Part shown: piece after piece, positions 47,647 through 56,686 of the stretch
How the letters are laid out: each line of letters opens with the position of its first letter
Numbering within the stretch: position 1 is the first letter of the stretch
Assembly: GCF_000331735.1 (NCBI RefSeq)
Contig: NC_020126.1
Location: 3,162,001-3,226,000 of the forward strand
Source: Myxococcus stipitatus DSM 14675
Lineage (GTDB): Bacteria > Myxococcota > Myxococcia > Myxococcales > Myxococcaceae
Length of the DNA stretch: 64,000 bases
Direction of reading: 5' to 3'
Position numbers and translations under genes: made by a program
Notes under the pieces: generated by a model
What the model was told of the DNA's origin: nothing
The model's database searches: none
What the model saw: the letters and a program-made list of their open reading frames with translations, nothing else

Positions 47647-49263
47647 TCAGAACAAGAAGTCGGTGGTGAGGAAGTCCGACTCGCGCCGCGTCAGGATGGA
47701 TTGAACCAGCGCGGTGTTGTCGCGCGTCGTCTTGGTGGCGACGAGCGTGCGGATGGAGAACACGCGCAGCGCATCCGCGACGGACAGGGTGCCCTCGGCG
47801 GAGTCCTTGCGCCCGTTGAAGGGGAACGTGTCCGGGCCTCGCTGGCATTGGCAGTTGAGGTTGATGCGGCCCACCTGGTTGGCGAACGCGTCGATGAACC
47901 GGCCGATGCGCGCGGAGTCCTTTCCAAACAGACTGAGCTGCTGACCGAACTGCGAGTTCACCACCTGCTGGATGACCTCCTCGTCCTGGTCGAACACCAT
48001 GACGGGAATCACGGGGCCGAACTGCTCCTCGGTGGCGAGCCGCATGTCACCCGTGACGGGCGCGACGACGGTGGGGGCATAGAACGAGTGGGCGGACTGG
48101 CCTCCCGTGGCGTTCACGATGCGCGCGCCCTTGGAGATGGCGTCATCCACCAGGCCCTGGAGGTAGGCGGCCTTGCCGGGCTCCGGCAGCGGGGTGATGG
48201 AGACGCCGGGCTCCCACGGCATGCCGGGCTTGAGTTGGTCCACCGCGGCGGTGAACTTCTTCAGGAAGGCGTCGGCGATGCTCCGGTGCACCATGAGCAG
48301 CTTGAGCGCCGTGCACCGCTGGCCGTTGAAGGAGAGCGTCCCGGTGATGCACTCCTTCACGGCGTTATCCAGGTCCGCGTCCTCCAGGATGATGGCGGGG
48401 TTCTTCGCGTCCAGGCCCAGCACGGACTTCAGGCGGTGGGGGCGCGGGTGCATGCGCTTGAGCTCGCTGGCGCCCTTGTTGGTGCCGATGAAGGCGAAGA
48501 GGTCCACCTGGCCGCTCTCCATCAGCGCGCCCACCGTCTCGCGGCCCTTGCCGTAGATGATGTTGATGACGCCGGGCGGGAAGCAGTCGCGGAAGGACTC
48601 CAGCAGGGGGCGGATGAGCAGCACGCCGAACTTCGCGGGCTTGAAGACCACCGTGTTGCCCATGAGCAGGGCGGGGAAGAGCGTGCTGAAGGTCTCGTTG
48701 AGCGGGTAGTTGTAGGGCCCCATGCACAGCGCCACGCCCATGGGCGCGCGGCGAATCTGCGCCATGATGCCCTGCTCCTGCACGAAGCGGGACGAGGTGC
48801 GGTCCAGCTCCTTCAGCGCGCGGATGGTCTCCACGATGAGGTCGATGGTGCGGTCGAACTCCTTCTCGGAATCCGGCTGCGTCTTGCCAATCTCCCACAT
48901 CAGGAGGTTCACCACGGCGGTGCGCTGGGCGCGCATGGCCGTCACGAAGCGCTCCACGGCCTCGATGCGCTCGGCGACGCGCAGGGACGGCCAGACGCCT
49001 CGGCCCTGGTCATAGGCCTTCACCGCGGCGGCGAGCGCGTCGAGCGACTCGCGCGAGGTGAGCTGCGGCGTGGCCCCGATGACCTTCTGCTGGAGGCCCT
49101 CCGCCGTCTTGACGAAGACCGGGCTGCGGACGGGGCTGAGCTCCCCTGTCCACGTCCGCAGCTCACCGTCGACCAGGTACTCGCGCTGCTCGAGATAGGC
49201 CGGGAGCCGAACGCTGGGGGGAATCTGGGAGTCCGCCGGGAAGAGGTCCGCGAGTGCCGTCAT
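47647..49263 (-). CDS. GapN-like aldehyde dehydrogenase (non-phosphorylating NADP-dependent GAPDH type)
   Basis: A 538-residue cytoplasmic enzyme with the ALDH core: GVALCMGPYNYPLNETFSTLFPALLMGN, VVFKPAKFG, IGTNKGA, the nucleophile in NGQRCTALKL and the ending QFGPVIPVMVFD, QCQRGPDTFPFNGRKDSAEG. The last segment is diagnostic of the GAPN/ALDH11 group, which oxidises glyceraldehyde-3-phosphate to 3-phosphoglycerate with NADP. The usual LELGGKNP base motif reads LGLDAKNP here, so the catalytic Glu is not at its usual place. Closely related bacterial GapN-like enzymes with GLEAKNP are recalled, so this is probably a subgroup trait. It would supply NADPH in central metabolism. Confidence 0.8.
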   Translation of the reverse strand: MTALADLFPADSQIPPSVRLPAYLEQREYLVDGELRTWTGELSPVRSPVFVKTAEGLQQKVIGATPQLTSRESLDALAAAVKAYDQGRGVWPSLRVAERIEAVERFVTAMRAQRTAVVNLLMWEIGKTQPDSEKEFDRTIDLIVETIRALKELDRTSSRFVQEQGIMAQIRRAPMGVALCMGPYNYPLNETFSTLFPALLMGNTVVFKPAKFGVLLIRPLLESFRDCFPPGVINIIYGKGRETVGALMESGQVDLFAFIGTNKGASELKRMHPRPHRLKSVLGLDAKNPAIILEDADLDNAVKECITGTLSFNGQRCTALKLLMVHRSIADAFLKKFTAAVDQLKPGMPWEPGVSITPLPEPGKAAYLQGLVDDAISKGARIVNATGGQSAHSFYAPTVVAPVTGDMRLATEEQFGPVIPVMVFDQDEEVIQQVVNSQFGQQLSLFGKDSARIGRFIDAFANQVGRINLNCQCQRGPDTFPFNGRKDSAEGTLSVADALRVFSIRTLVATKTTRDNTALVQSILTRRESDFLTTDFLF

Positions 49264-49683
49264 GGGGCCCGGTTCTAACGGACGCCCCCCTTTCTGGCAC
49301 GACTTCCTCGGCGGTGTGCGTTGCGACGACCTTCCAGCAGCGCGGCGCTTCGCTCCCGCCGTGGACTGGCTTCTCCGCGCGCCGACCTCGGCTGTGAATT
49401 CTCGAGCGCCGACGAAACTTTCACCGCGGCCTGGGGAGAATGTAGGACGTTTCTCGATGCTCCTGTCCATCCACTGGGCAGGAGTCAGCCATGTGGTGGT
49501 CCATGTCCTCGCATCCCGCGGGGGGACCTCCGTCCATGGTGCTGGAGTTCGAGGACGGCGTGTCGGGGCGGCACGTGTCGCACGCTCGTGTGCTCCCACC
49601 CCAACCCCAGTCAACCGGCGGTGCCCGCGTCACTCCGTGAGGAGCGCAAGGACGCGGAGGCTTGCCCTCAACCAGGAGATCTC
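49264..49683. other. Divergent intergenic region
   Basis: About 420 bases between the GapN-like gene and the Ala/Gly-rich protein gene. It contains a short GAAACTTTC palindrome near 49415 and otherwise no clear repeat or RNA. Open frames here do not resemble protein-coding sequence in the local codon style. It probably holds both promoters and a longish leader for the right-hand gene. Confidence 0.45.
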
Positions 49684-51393
49684 ATGGGAATCGGCGGAAT
49701 CATGGGTGGCGCGGCGGAGGCCGCTCGACGCGCTGCGGAAGCGGCGAAGCGCGTGGTCGAGGAGGCCGCGAAGAAGGTCGCGGAGGCGACGACGACGGCG
49801 GCGGCGGCGAAGACCCAGGAGCCGGTCGACCCGGTCGCCACGAAGCGCACGCAGGACGTCTTCGAGCGACACGAGGCGCCGGCCGAGGGCGGGCGCGACG
49901 TGAAGCAGCAGGACCGCGGGACGGTGGGCGACTTCTTCGAGGACCTGCGGACCCAGGCGGGCGACGCGCTCCAGGACACGGCCGCGAAGGTGGGCGAGGA
50001 GCTGGGCAAGGCGACGGACGTCGTGGCCAACGGGCTGGACCAGTTGGGGCAGGCCATCCAGGGCGCGCCGGCGCGCAATCCGTTGCAGGACTTCGTCCAG
50101 GACGTCGTCGGGGGCGCCCTCCAGGGGGCGGCCGGCGCGGTGCGCGACTCGGCGAAGACCGTGGGCGCGGTCAAGGACGCGCTCGACTTCAACACGCAGA
50201 TGGAGCAGCTCAAGCCTGGTGAGAGCATCTCTGTGGGCCTCGATGTCGAGGCGGATGTCTACGCCGTCGGCATCACCGGCAAGGGTGACCTGACCGTCAG
50301 CCGCAGCGACGAGGCGGGCGGGGGCTACACCGTCTCCGCCAGCGGAGAAGTAGGGGCGGGCATCATGGGGAAGATGGGCGGCAAGGGGGCGGCGGAGGCC
50401 AGCGCCAACGCGTCCGGTACCGCGGGCGCCACGGTGGAGTACCAGTTCGACACCCTGGAGGAGGCCCAGCACGCCGCTGGCCTCATCGCGGCCACGGCCG
50501 CCGTGTCGGGCGTGTCGGGGAGCAACCCGCTGGCGGGCCTGGGTTTGAATGTCGTGCTGGGCGACCCGCGGGCGGAGCTGGCGGGCCTGCGCGACAAGGT
50601 GAGCGCGGTGGAGTTCGAGCTGGGCGCGGAGGGGAGCCTCGCGGGCGACCTGGGCATGAAGGGCCTGCAGGAGGTGCTCGGCGCGGGCGCGAGCGCGGGC
50701 GTGGACATCAAACAGTCCACCACGGCGCGCATCGAGATGGAGGGGGGCAAGCCGACGTCGCTGACGCTCACCCAGTCGCAGGAGATTGCGGCCGACGCGG
50801 GCGCGAACGTGGGCCTGGGAGTTCCGAGCCAGGGCCAGGGCGGCCCCAGCGCGTCGCTGCCGACGAATGCCTCGGCCGGAGCCGAGGGGTCGCTCAAGGT
50901 GGAGCTGGAGCAGAGCATCGACCTGACGGCGGACTTCAACCTGGACGACTTCCTGAAGGACCCGAAGAGCGGCGCGCAGGCGCTGGGTCAGTCGGTCCTC
51001 CAGGCGAGCGAGGCGAAGGTGACGCTCACCGACTCGCGCCAGGGCACCGCGCAGGCGCTGGGGCTGGGCGGGAGCACGGGCCGCGAGGTGAATGTGGAGA
51101 TCCGCGGCAACCTCGAGGACATCGCGAACAGCGGCGCGTTCACCAGCATCGCCAACGGCGACGTGGGTCGGGCGGTGACGCAGCTTGGCGGCAAGGTCGA
51201 CCTCAAGGCCACCGTGCAGGACAAGACCACGGTGAACGGTGACATCGGCGTCGGGGTTCACGCCGGCGTGGTCGGCGCCGAGGCGGGGGTCACCACCGAG
51301 CGCACCACGGTGGGCGAGGAGCACGAGCTCACCCCCGCGCAGCTCGTGGAGCTGTACCTCACCCAGCGCTGGTCCGCCGGAGTCGCTGGCTGA
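49684..51393 (+). CDS. Ala/Gly-rich protein of unknown function, 569 residues
   Basis: I recognise no family. The first 150 residues are amphipathic, Ala/Lys/Glu-rich helices (AAEAARRAAEAAKRVVEEAAKKVAEAT) that could bind membranes or form coiled coils. The centre (about 180-400) is beta-rich and repetitive: SVGLDVEADVYAVGITG, SASGEVGAGIMGKMGG, VEFELGAEGSLAGDLG, ADAGANVGLGVPSQG. The C-terminal part continues the strands. It has no signal peptide or membrane span. AGGAG precedes the ATG by 5 bases. The strongly repetitive strand pattern looks like a beta-solenoid or a membrane-inserting protein, which is an inference. It stands between two terminators. Confidence 0.65.
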   Translation: MGIGGIMGGAAEAARRAAEAAKRVVEEAAKKVAEATTTAAAAKTQEPVDPVATKRTQDVFERHEAPAEGGRDVKQQDRGTVGDFFEDLRTQAGDALQDTAAKVGEELGKATDVVANGLDQLGQAIQGAPARNPLQDFVQDVVGGALQGAAGAVRDSAKTVGAVKDALDFNTQMEQLKPGESISVGLDVEADVYAVGITGKGDLTVSRSDEAGGGYTVSASGEVGAGIMGKMGGKGAAEASANASGTAGATVEYQFDTLEEAQHAAGLIAATAAVSGVSGSNPLAGLGLNVVLGDPRAELAGLRDKVSAVEFELGAEGSLAGDLGMKGLQEVLGAGASAGVDIKQSTTARIEMEGGKPTSLTLTQSQEIAADAGANVGLGVPSQGQGGPSASLPTNASAGAEGSLKVELEQSIDLTADFNLDDFLKDPKSGAQALGQSVLQASEAKVTLTDSRQGTAQALGLGGSTGREVNVEIRGNLEDIANSGAFTSIANGDVGRAVTQLGGKVDLKATVQDKTTVNGDIGVGVHAGVVGAEAGVTTERTTVGEEHELTPAQLVELYLTQRWSAGVAG

Positions 51394-51404
51394 GACCGGT
51401 CCGC

Positions 51405-51446
51405 GGCGAGGGCTGCTCGCGCCAGGCGGTGTGCTCGGCCCTCGCC
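51405..51446. terminator. Hairpin between convergent genes
   Basis: A 9-bp perfect stem (GGCGAGGGC / GCCCTCGCC) with a 24-base loop, 12 bases after the stop of the Ala/Gly-rich gene. The loop is long, so support is moderate. Confidence 0.4.
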
Positions 51447-51570
51447 CGGGTCTCCGGACCCGTCCTTCGTGCCCGCCGCGACACCGCCCACCGGCGAGCG
51501 TCGCGTTCGAGCTCCTCCTGTGAGCGGGGGACGCGCGGAGTCCCGAGGGGCCCCGCGCGCCCCGTCCTCA

Positions 51571-51588
51571 CCTGACCTTCAGGTCAGG
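51571..51588 (-). terminator. Hairpin overlapping the stop of the EGF-repeat gene
   Basis: CCTGACC / GGTCAGG pair around a TTCA loop, and the stem contains the TGA stop codon of the EGF-repeat lipoprotein gene. It may be a minor terminator or a coincidence of composition. Confidence 0.35.
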
Positions 51589-53314
51589 GATAGGTGATGG
51601 ACCGGATGAAGTCCGGGTGGTCGGCGTTGCAGACCTCGGCCGCGTCGGCGTCCAGGAGGACCCCGCGCAGGACGAGGTCCTTCTGGCCCGAGCGCTTCAC
51701 CGTGAGGTGGAACGGCGCGCGGGCGGCATCCGGGGCGGACGTCTGGAGGCTCGTGGTCCTCAGGCAGACGTCGTACGTGCCGCTGAGCGGCTCCCCGCCG
51801 GTGTCACCCTCGGCGAGCGCCTCCTGGTGGGTGACGGCGCGCTCGTAGGTGAACATCTCGCCCGAGGGGGCCCGGAGGATGAGGTCCGCGTCCTGCACCT
51901 TCTCCCACGTGGCGTCCAGGCTCAGGGGCGCGAAGGCTCCACAGACCCCAGAGTTGCAAATCTTGCCCGTGTTGCAAGTGTTGCCGCAGCAGCCGCAGTT
52001 GGCCTCGTCCGTGTTGGCGTCCACGCACTTGGTGCCGCACAGCACCTGGGGCGAGGGGCAGCTGCCCGGCACGCAATCAAAGCCACCGGTCCGATTCACA
52101 CACCGCTGCCCTGGGGTGCAGGTGTGCGTGCCGTTGGCGCACTCATTGATGTCCGTGCAGGTCTTGCCGTCGCCGGAGTAGCCCGGCTTGCAGCTGCAGC
52201 GGTAGCTGCCCTGGGTGTTGGAGCACGTGGCGTTGGCGGAGCACTGGGCGGTGCCGTTGGTGCACTCGTTGATGTCATTGCAGGTCTTGCCGTCGCCGGA
52301 GTAGCCCGCCTTGCAGGTGCAGCGGTAGCTGCCCTGGGTGTTGGAGCAGGTGGCGTTCACGGAGCACTGGGCGGTGCCGTTGGTGCACTCGTTGACGTCG
52401 TTGCACGTGCGGCCGTCGCCGGAGTAGCCCGGCTTGCAGGTGCAGCGGTAGCTGCCCTGGGTGTTGGAGCACGTGGCGTTGGCGGAGCACTGGGCGGTGC
52501 CGTTGGTGCACTCGTTGATGTCGTTGCACGTGCGGCCGTTGCCGGAGTAGCCCGGCTTGCAGGTGCAGGTGTAGCTGCCGGGGGTGTTGACGCAGGTGGC
52601 GTTCACGGAGCACTGGTTGGTGCCGTTGGTGCACTCGTTGACGTCCGTGCAGACGCTGGGGGCGCCGGAGCAGGTGTAGCCAGGCTCCACCTGGCAGGTG
52701 GCGCTACAGCCGTTGCCGGACGTGGTCCCGCCATCGTCACAGCCTTCACCCGTCTGCACGACGCCGTCGCCGCAGGCGGCGATGGGGCCGGTGAACTCGA
52801 CGGCGTCCACGAAGTAGAGCGCCAGCAGACCGCCCTTGAGTCTCACGTAGCGGTAGGGGGTGGGGTTCTGGTTCGGGACGAGGGCGGTGTGGGCTCCCAC
52901 GCCCAGGTCGATGAGGTTGACCTGGCCGGTGGTGATGATGGTCAGGTCGGCGCGCAGGAACTCCACTCGCGCGAGGGCGGCCGCGGTGAGGCCCCGGTAG
53001 TGGATGCGCAGCGGGCCATTGCCTTCCTCACCCGCGCCCATGTCGAGCGTCAGCGAGCCGTCCAGCGCGGCGAGGAAGCTGGCGACATTCCCGTCGGGTG
53101 CTCCGATGGCGTTGTCGGGGTTGAGGACCGCGACGACACCTCCGGCCGCCACCGCATCGGCGTACCGGTCGATCGCCAGTTCGGAGGTCTTCTCCGAAGG
53201 TTGCTCCTCGGCGGGGGTGGTGCCCTCGGGTTCGACACCGCAGGCCACCAGACCGCTCAGCCCCAGCACCGCGCCCATCGTTCGCCAAAACGAAGTCCTT
53301 CGACTGCTCATCAT
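51584..53314 (-). CDS. Lipoprotein with Myxococcus Cys-rich repeat and tandem calcium-binding EGF domains
   Basis: A 576-residue surface lipoprotein (lipobox GLVACGVE). Residues about 30-180 form a discoidin-like beta module of the type [22 protein letters not shown]. Around 185 a [27 protein letters not shown] element is the Myxococcus-type Cys-rich repeat. Five to six EGF-like units of 41 residues follow (about 225-430), each [18 protein letters not shown].GSYxCxCKPGYSG.G.TC with the calcium-binding DxNEC start. A last CGTKC...CGCCGNTC Cys module and a beta domain end the protein. Such modules usually mediate adhesion. The start at 53314 has GGAG seven bases upstream. Confidence 0.85.
   Translation of the reverse strand: MMSSRRTSFWRTMGAVLGLSGLVACGVEPEGTTPAEEQPSEKTSELAIDRYADAVAAGGVVAVLNPDNAIGAPDGNVASFLAALDGSLTLDMGAGEEGNGPLRIHYRGLTAAALARVEFLRADLTIITTGQVNLIDLGVGAHTALVPNQNPTPYRYVRLKGGLLALYFVDAVEFTGPIAACGDGVVQTGEGCDDGGTTSGNGCSATCQVEPGYTCSGAPSVCTDVNECTNGTNQCSVNATCVNTPGSYTCTCKPGYSGNGRTCNDINECTNGTAQCSANATCSNTQGSYRCTCKPGYSGDGRTCNDVNECTNGTAQCSVNATCSNTQGSYRCTCKAGYSGDGKTCNDINECTNGTAQCSANATCSNTQGSYRCSCKPGYSGDGKTCTDINECANGTHTCTPGQRCVNRTGGFDCVPGSCPSPQVLCGTKCVDANTDEANCGCCGNTCNTGKICNSGVCGAFAPLSLDATWEKVQDADLILRAPSGEMFTYERAVTHQEALAEGDTGGEPLSGTYDVCLRTTSLQTSAPDAARAPFHLTVKRSGQKDLVLRGVLLDADAAEVCNADHPDFIRSITYP
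52141..52633. repeat. Tandem 123-bp repeat encoding EGF units
   Basis: The sequence ACTCxTTGAxGTCx starts at 52141, 52264, 52387, 52510 and 52633, a constant 123-base (41-codon) spacing. The units are nearly identical at DNA level, which suggests recent expansion or gene conversion inside the EGF-repeat gene and a site where repeat number may vary between strains. Confidence 0.85.
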
Positions 53315-53554
53315 GTTTCGCTCCATTCCACTCGTCACATCCACGGCACCGAAGGACTGCGTGATGCAGCGTTTCGAGAAGCCGCGGGCTGCAATGGAAT
53401 GCACGAATACAATTTCTCGCTTGAGACGCCTGGGTTGACACGGGTGTTCGCGTTTGACATCCGACACGCGCCACGTTGAGTGTCATCGTGGCGCGTTCCA
53501 TGTAACACCGTGCCCGAACCCCGAGGCAGCCCTGGCGCGGCCTTGCTGCGTGTT

Positions 53555-54382
53555 TCAGTGGTGCTTCCGCCACGCCTTGAGGTCCGCCTTCTTCTTCGTG
53601 CCGACCTCGTCCAGTCGTTCCTGCCAGCGTTCACGATAGGGACGGAGTGCCGCCGTGACGGCGCGGGCAACGATGAGATTCCGATACCACTTGGAATCCG
53701 AGGGCACCAGCATCCACGGCGCATGCGGGGTGGACGTGCGCGCGAAGACGTCTTGATAGGCTTGGGTGTAGTCAGCCCAGTGCTTGCGGTCCTCCCAGTC
53801 CCCCGCGCTGATCTTCCACGCCTTGCGCGGCTCCTTCTCCCGGTCCAGCAGTCGCTGCTCCTGCTCGTCCTGGCTGATGTGGAGGAAGAACTTCAGGACG
53901 AGGGTGCCGTGCTCGAAGAGCATCTCCTCGAAGTCCTTGATGTGCTCGAAACGCTTCTGCCAGAGGGACTTGGGGGCGAGCTTGTGCACTCGCACGGCGA
54001 GGACGTCCTCGTAGTGGGAGCGATTGAAGATGGCGAACTCGCCCTGGCGGGGGGTGTGGCGGTGGATGCGCCAGAGGAAGTCGTGCTCGGACTCCTCGGT
54101 GGTGGGGACGGCGAAGGAGGTGACGCTGACGCCTCGGGGGTTGAGGCTTCCCACGACGTGTTTGATGGTGCCGTCCTTGCCCGCGGTGTCCCTGCCCTGG
54201 AGGACGATGAGCACGGAGTTCATGCGGGCGCCCCAGAGCAGGTCCTGGAGGTCGAACAATTCGTTGCTGAGTGTATCGAACTCCTCCTTGGCGTCTGACT
54301 TGAGCTCCTTCTTGGGGGGCGTGGTGGGGATGCGCTCCAGTCGTACGCTCGCGCCTTGTCTTGCGTTGGAGATGATTTGCAT
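53555..54382 (-). CDS. Polyphosphate kinase 2 family protein
   Basis: A 275-residue cytoplasmic kinase. The P-loop is LQGRDTAGKDGTI (Walker A GxxxxGKxG), followed by a lid-like helix and Walker B-type FFLHISQDEQEQRL. Further PPK2 hallmarks are FLWRIHRHTP, IFNRSHYEDVLAVRVHKL and WYRNLIVARAV. PPK2 enzymes transfer phosphate between polyphosphate and nucleotides; length and motifs fit a one-domain PPK2 that phosphorylates NDP or NMP. The start MQIISN is chosen because the earlier frame is not protein-like. The gene is divergent from the MuiA-like gene. Confidence 0.9.
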   Translation of the reverse strand: MQIISNARQGASVRLERIPTTPPKKELKSDAKEEFDTLSNELFDLQDLLWGARMNSVLIVLQGRDTAGKDGTIKHVVGSLNPRGVSVTSFAVPTTEESEHDFLWRIHRHTPRQGEFAIFNRSHYEDVLAVRVHKLAPKSLWQKRFEHIKDFEEMLFEHGTLVLKFFLHISQDEQEQRLLDREKEPRKAWKISAGDWEDRKHWADYTQAYQDVFARTSTPHAPWMLVPSDSKWYRNLIVARAVTAALRPYRERWQERLDEVGTKKKADLKAWRKHH

Positions 54383-54528
54383 GGGGGACAGGTTAGTTCG
54401 GGGGGAGGGCCGCCGGCGCCCTGTCCTGTCCCGGAGGCGTGGGGAACGGATGGGCGCTGAACCATTCATGCCGACGTCATGATGACTTCGTGAAGATGTG
54501 GGTGAGGGTGGCTGGATAGCTTGGCGTC

Positions 54529-56676
54529 ATGCTCCTTCTTGGCTGGGCCGTGGCGGGCGTGCTGCATGCCGCCGTCGACGCGCCCGTGACCGATGTGACC
54601 GTCTACAGCGACCAGGCGCGGGTGGTGCGGACCGCCACGCTGGATGTTTCTGGCACCCAGCGGGTGGAACTGCCCCGGCTGCCGGACCTGGTGGACCCGG
54701 ACTCCATCCGGGTCGAGGCGGAGGGAGCCCAGGTGTCGTCCGTCGAGGTTCGCCAGGGCCGCGTGCCGCCGTTCCCGGAGAAGGAGGCGCGGGCGCTGGT
54801 GGAGACGCTGGACCGGTTGGATGGGGACATCGAGTTGGCCGAGGCCGAGCGGGCGGCCATCGCCCTCCAGGTGACGGCCCTCCGGCGCATCCGGCCGTCG
54901 GCTCCGACGCAGGCCGAACCGTCCTCCGGGCCCATGTCACCAGGAGGATGGAGTACCTCCACCGCGTTCCTCATCGACACGGCGGCGAAGCTGGAGACTC
55001 GCGGGCGCGAGTTGGAGGAGCGGGCTGCCTCGTTGAAGGATGAGCGCGCGCGGCGGTCGGCGGACGCGGCGCGCCTGGTCGTGAAACCTCAAGAGACGGG
55101 GCTCGAAGTGGCGGCTTCACTCACGGGGGCGGGGGCGGCCACGGTTCGGCTGTCCTATCTCGTGCCGCAGAATGCCCGGTGGTATCCGCGGTACGAGCTG
55201 CAATTGCATCCGGAGACGCAGCGAGTGCAGGTGGCCTTCTCGGGGCGGGTCAGCCAGGAGACAGGGGAAGACTGGACACGGGCCCGGCTCACGCTGAGCA
55301 CCGCGCAGCCGTCCACGCTCACCCAGCTCCCGAAGCTCCCCACCTGGAAGTTGGGTGTCGCCGAGCGTTTCATCCCAAGGCCCCAGCGAAAGGCGGGGCA
55401 GGCCCGTCCGCTGTTGCCGGTGTTGACGCCTGCCCCCGAGCCGGACTTCGAGCAGGTCTTGCGTCAGTGGCTCCAGGCGCGGGCGGCGAGCATGCCGCTG
55501 AAGCCCGCCGCGACGTCCGGTACCCTGGTGGGGACCGTCATCGACTCTCAAGCCAGGTCGCCTGTCGCCGACGTCGTGGTCTCAGCGCACTCCCCCAGTC
55601 TTCCCGGCGAGCAGTTGGTCGTGACAGATGCCCAGGGGCGCTACCGCATTCCGGCGCTGCCCCCTGGCGAATACACGCTGCGGTTCGAGAAGGAGCAGTA
55701 CAAACCGTACGCACGGACAGGGGTGACGCTCCGTCCCTACAAGACCGTCAAGCTCGATGTGGAGTTTCTGCCTGAGTCCTTGGGGGAAGTCGTCGAGATT
55801 GCCAAAATGCCTTTGGAGATTGATGAGGAGTTCGTCAGGCGCGTCGCGGTCGAGCGAGGCAAGAGTGGGGCCCGTTCATTCGAGAGCCTGGCGGAGGTTG
55901 CCCCCGCTGGAAGCAGTCAGTCCGCTGCCATGGGCGTATCGCTTGCCGGTGCGACGTCGGACCTCTCCGTGCCTGTCTTCGACCGCTACGTGGGGCTCGC
56001 TCCGCCCAAGGGGTGGGTTGCGCCGGTGTTGGCCGAGGACCTCCCGGTATCTCTCGCGGGGGGCTACGACCTGGCCTTCTCCGCGCCGCGTCCGGAGTCT
56101 GTCTTCAGCGGCCAGGGCGAGCGCACCATTCCGCTGCGCGTCGAGTCGTGGCCTGTCGAGCTCGAGCGTCAGGCCTTTCCCGCGCTGGCCCCGGAGGCGT
56201 ACCTGGTGGCCCATCTCAAGGGGTCGTCCCGAGGCGCGCTGCCGGGCGGTCAGGCCACGCTCTTCGTGGGCGCCGACCGGGTCGGCACCGCGGCCCTGAA
56301 GCTTGTCGTCCCCGGTGAGTCCTTCACCTTGCCCCTGGGCGTGGACTCCGCTGTGCGCACCGCCCGGAACGTCCGCCTGGTCCAGTCCCAAGAAGGACTC
56401 ATCTCCAAGGACGACGTCAGCACCTACGAGGTCACGCTGGAGGTCTCCAATCCCTACCCCTTCCCCTTGAAGACACGCGTGGTCGACCAGGTGCCCCTGA
56501 GCAAGCAACGCGAGTTGGAGGTGACGTTGGTACGCGCCGAGCCAGTCGCGCAGCGGGACGAGACCACGAGCGAGCTCCGCTGGGACCTGGTCATCCCGCC
56601 CTCCAGCAAGAAGACCGTGACCTTTGAATACACCCTGCGCCGGCCTCGGGACTGGCGTCTGTCGCAGTCGCAGTGA
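54529..56676 (+). CDS. MuiA/DUF4139 family protein with inserted Oar-like carboxypeptidase-regulatory and plug segment
   Basis: A 715-residue exported protein (signal LLLGWAVAGVLHA). The N-terminal DUF4140 part has VTDVTVYSDQARVVRTA and a helical hairpin (about 85-185). DUF4139 begins with VRLSYLVPQNARWYPRYEL and TGEDWTRARLTLSTAQPS. It is interrupted at about residues 327-475 by a different module: TLVGTVIDSQARSPVADVVVSA, TDAQGRYRIPALPPGEYTLRFE (carboxypeptidase-regulatory-like) and then EVVEIAKMPLEIDEEF, RSFESLAEVAP, MGVSLAGATS, matching the plug start of Oar-type TonB receptors. After it DUF4139 resumes (TIPLRVESWP... PFPLKTRVVDQVP). The family (mucoidy inhibitor-like) is exported, function unclear. 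It is followed by a second family member 10 bases on. Confidence 0.8.
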   Translation: MLLLGWAVAGVLHAAVDAPVTDVTVYSDQARVVRTATLDVSGTQRVELPRLPDLVDPDSIRVEAEGAQVSSVEVRQGRVPPFPEKEARALVETLDRLDGDIELAEAERAAIALQVTALRRIRPSAPTQAEPSSGPMSPGGWSTSTAFLIDTAAKLETRGRELEERAASLKDERARRSADAARLVVKPQETGLEVAASLTGAGAATVRLSYLVPQNARWYPRYELQLHPETQRVQVAFSGRVSQETGEDWTRARLTLSTAQPSTLTQLPKLPTWKLGVAERFIPRPQRKAGQARPLLPVLTPAPEPDFEQVLRQWLQARAASMPLKPAATSGTLVGTVIDSQARSPVADVVVSAHSPSLPGEQLVVTDAQGRYRIPALPPGEYTLRFEKEQYKPYARTGVTLRPYKTVKLDVEFLPESLGEVVEIAKMPLEIDEEFVRRVAVERGKSGARSFESLAEVAPAGSSQSAAMGVSLAGATSDLSVPVFDRYVGLAPPKGWVAPVLAEDLPVSLAGGYDLAFSAPRPESVFSGQGERTIPLRVESWPVELERQAFPALAPEAYLVAHLKGSSRGALPGGQATLFVGADRVGTAALKLVVPGESFTLPLGVDSAVRTARNVRLVQSQEGLISKDDVSTYEVTLEVSNPYPFPLKTRVVDQVPLSKQRELEVTLVRAEPVAQRDETTSELRWDLVIPPSSKKTVTFEYTLRRPRDWRLSQSQ

Positions 56677-56686
56677 GGCGCCCACC

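Noticed and set aside
52141..52633. Regular repeats that might suggest a CRISPR array
   Set aside because: Spacing is 123 bases with no unique spacers, and the repeats encode in-frame EGF domains.
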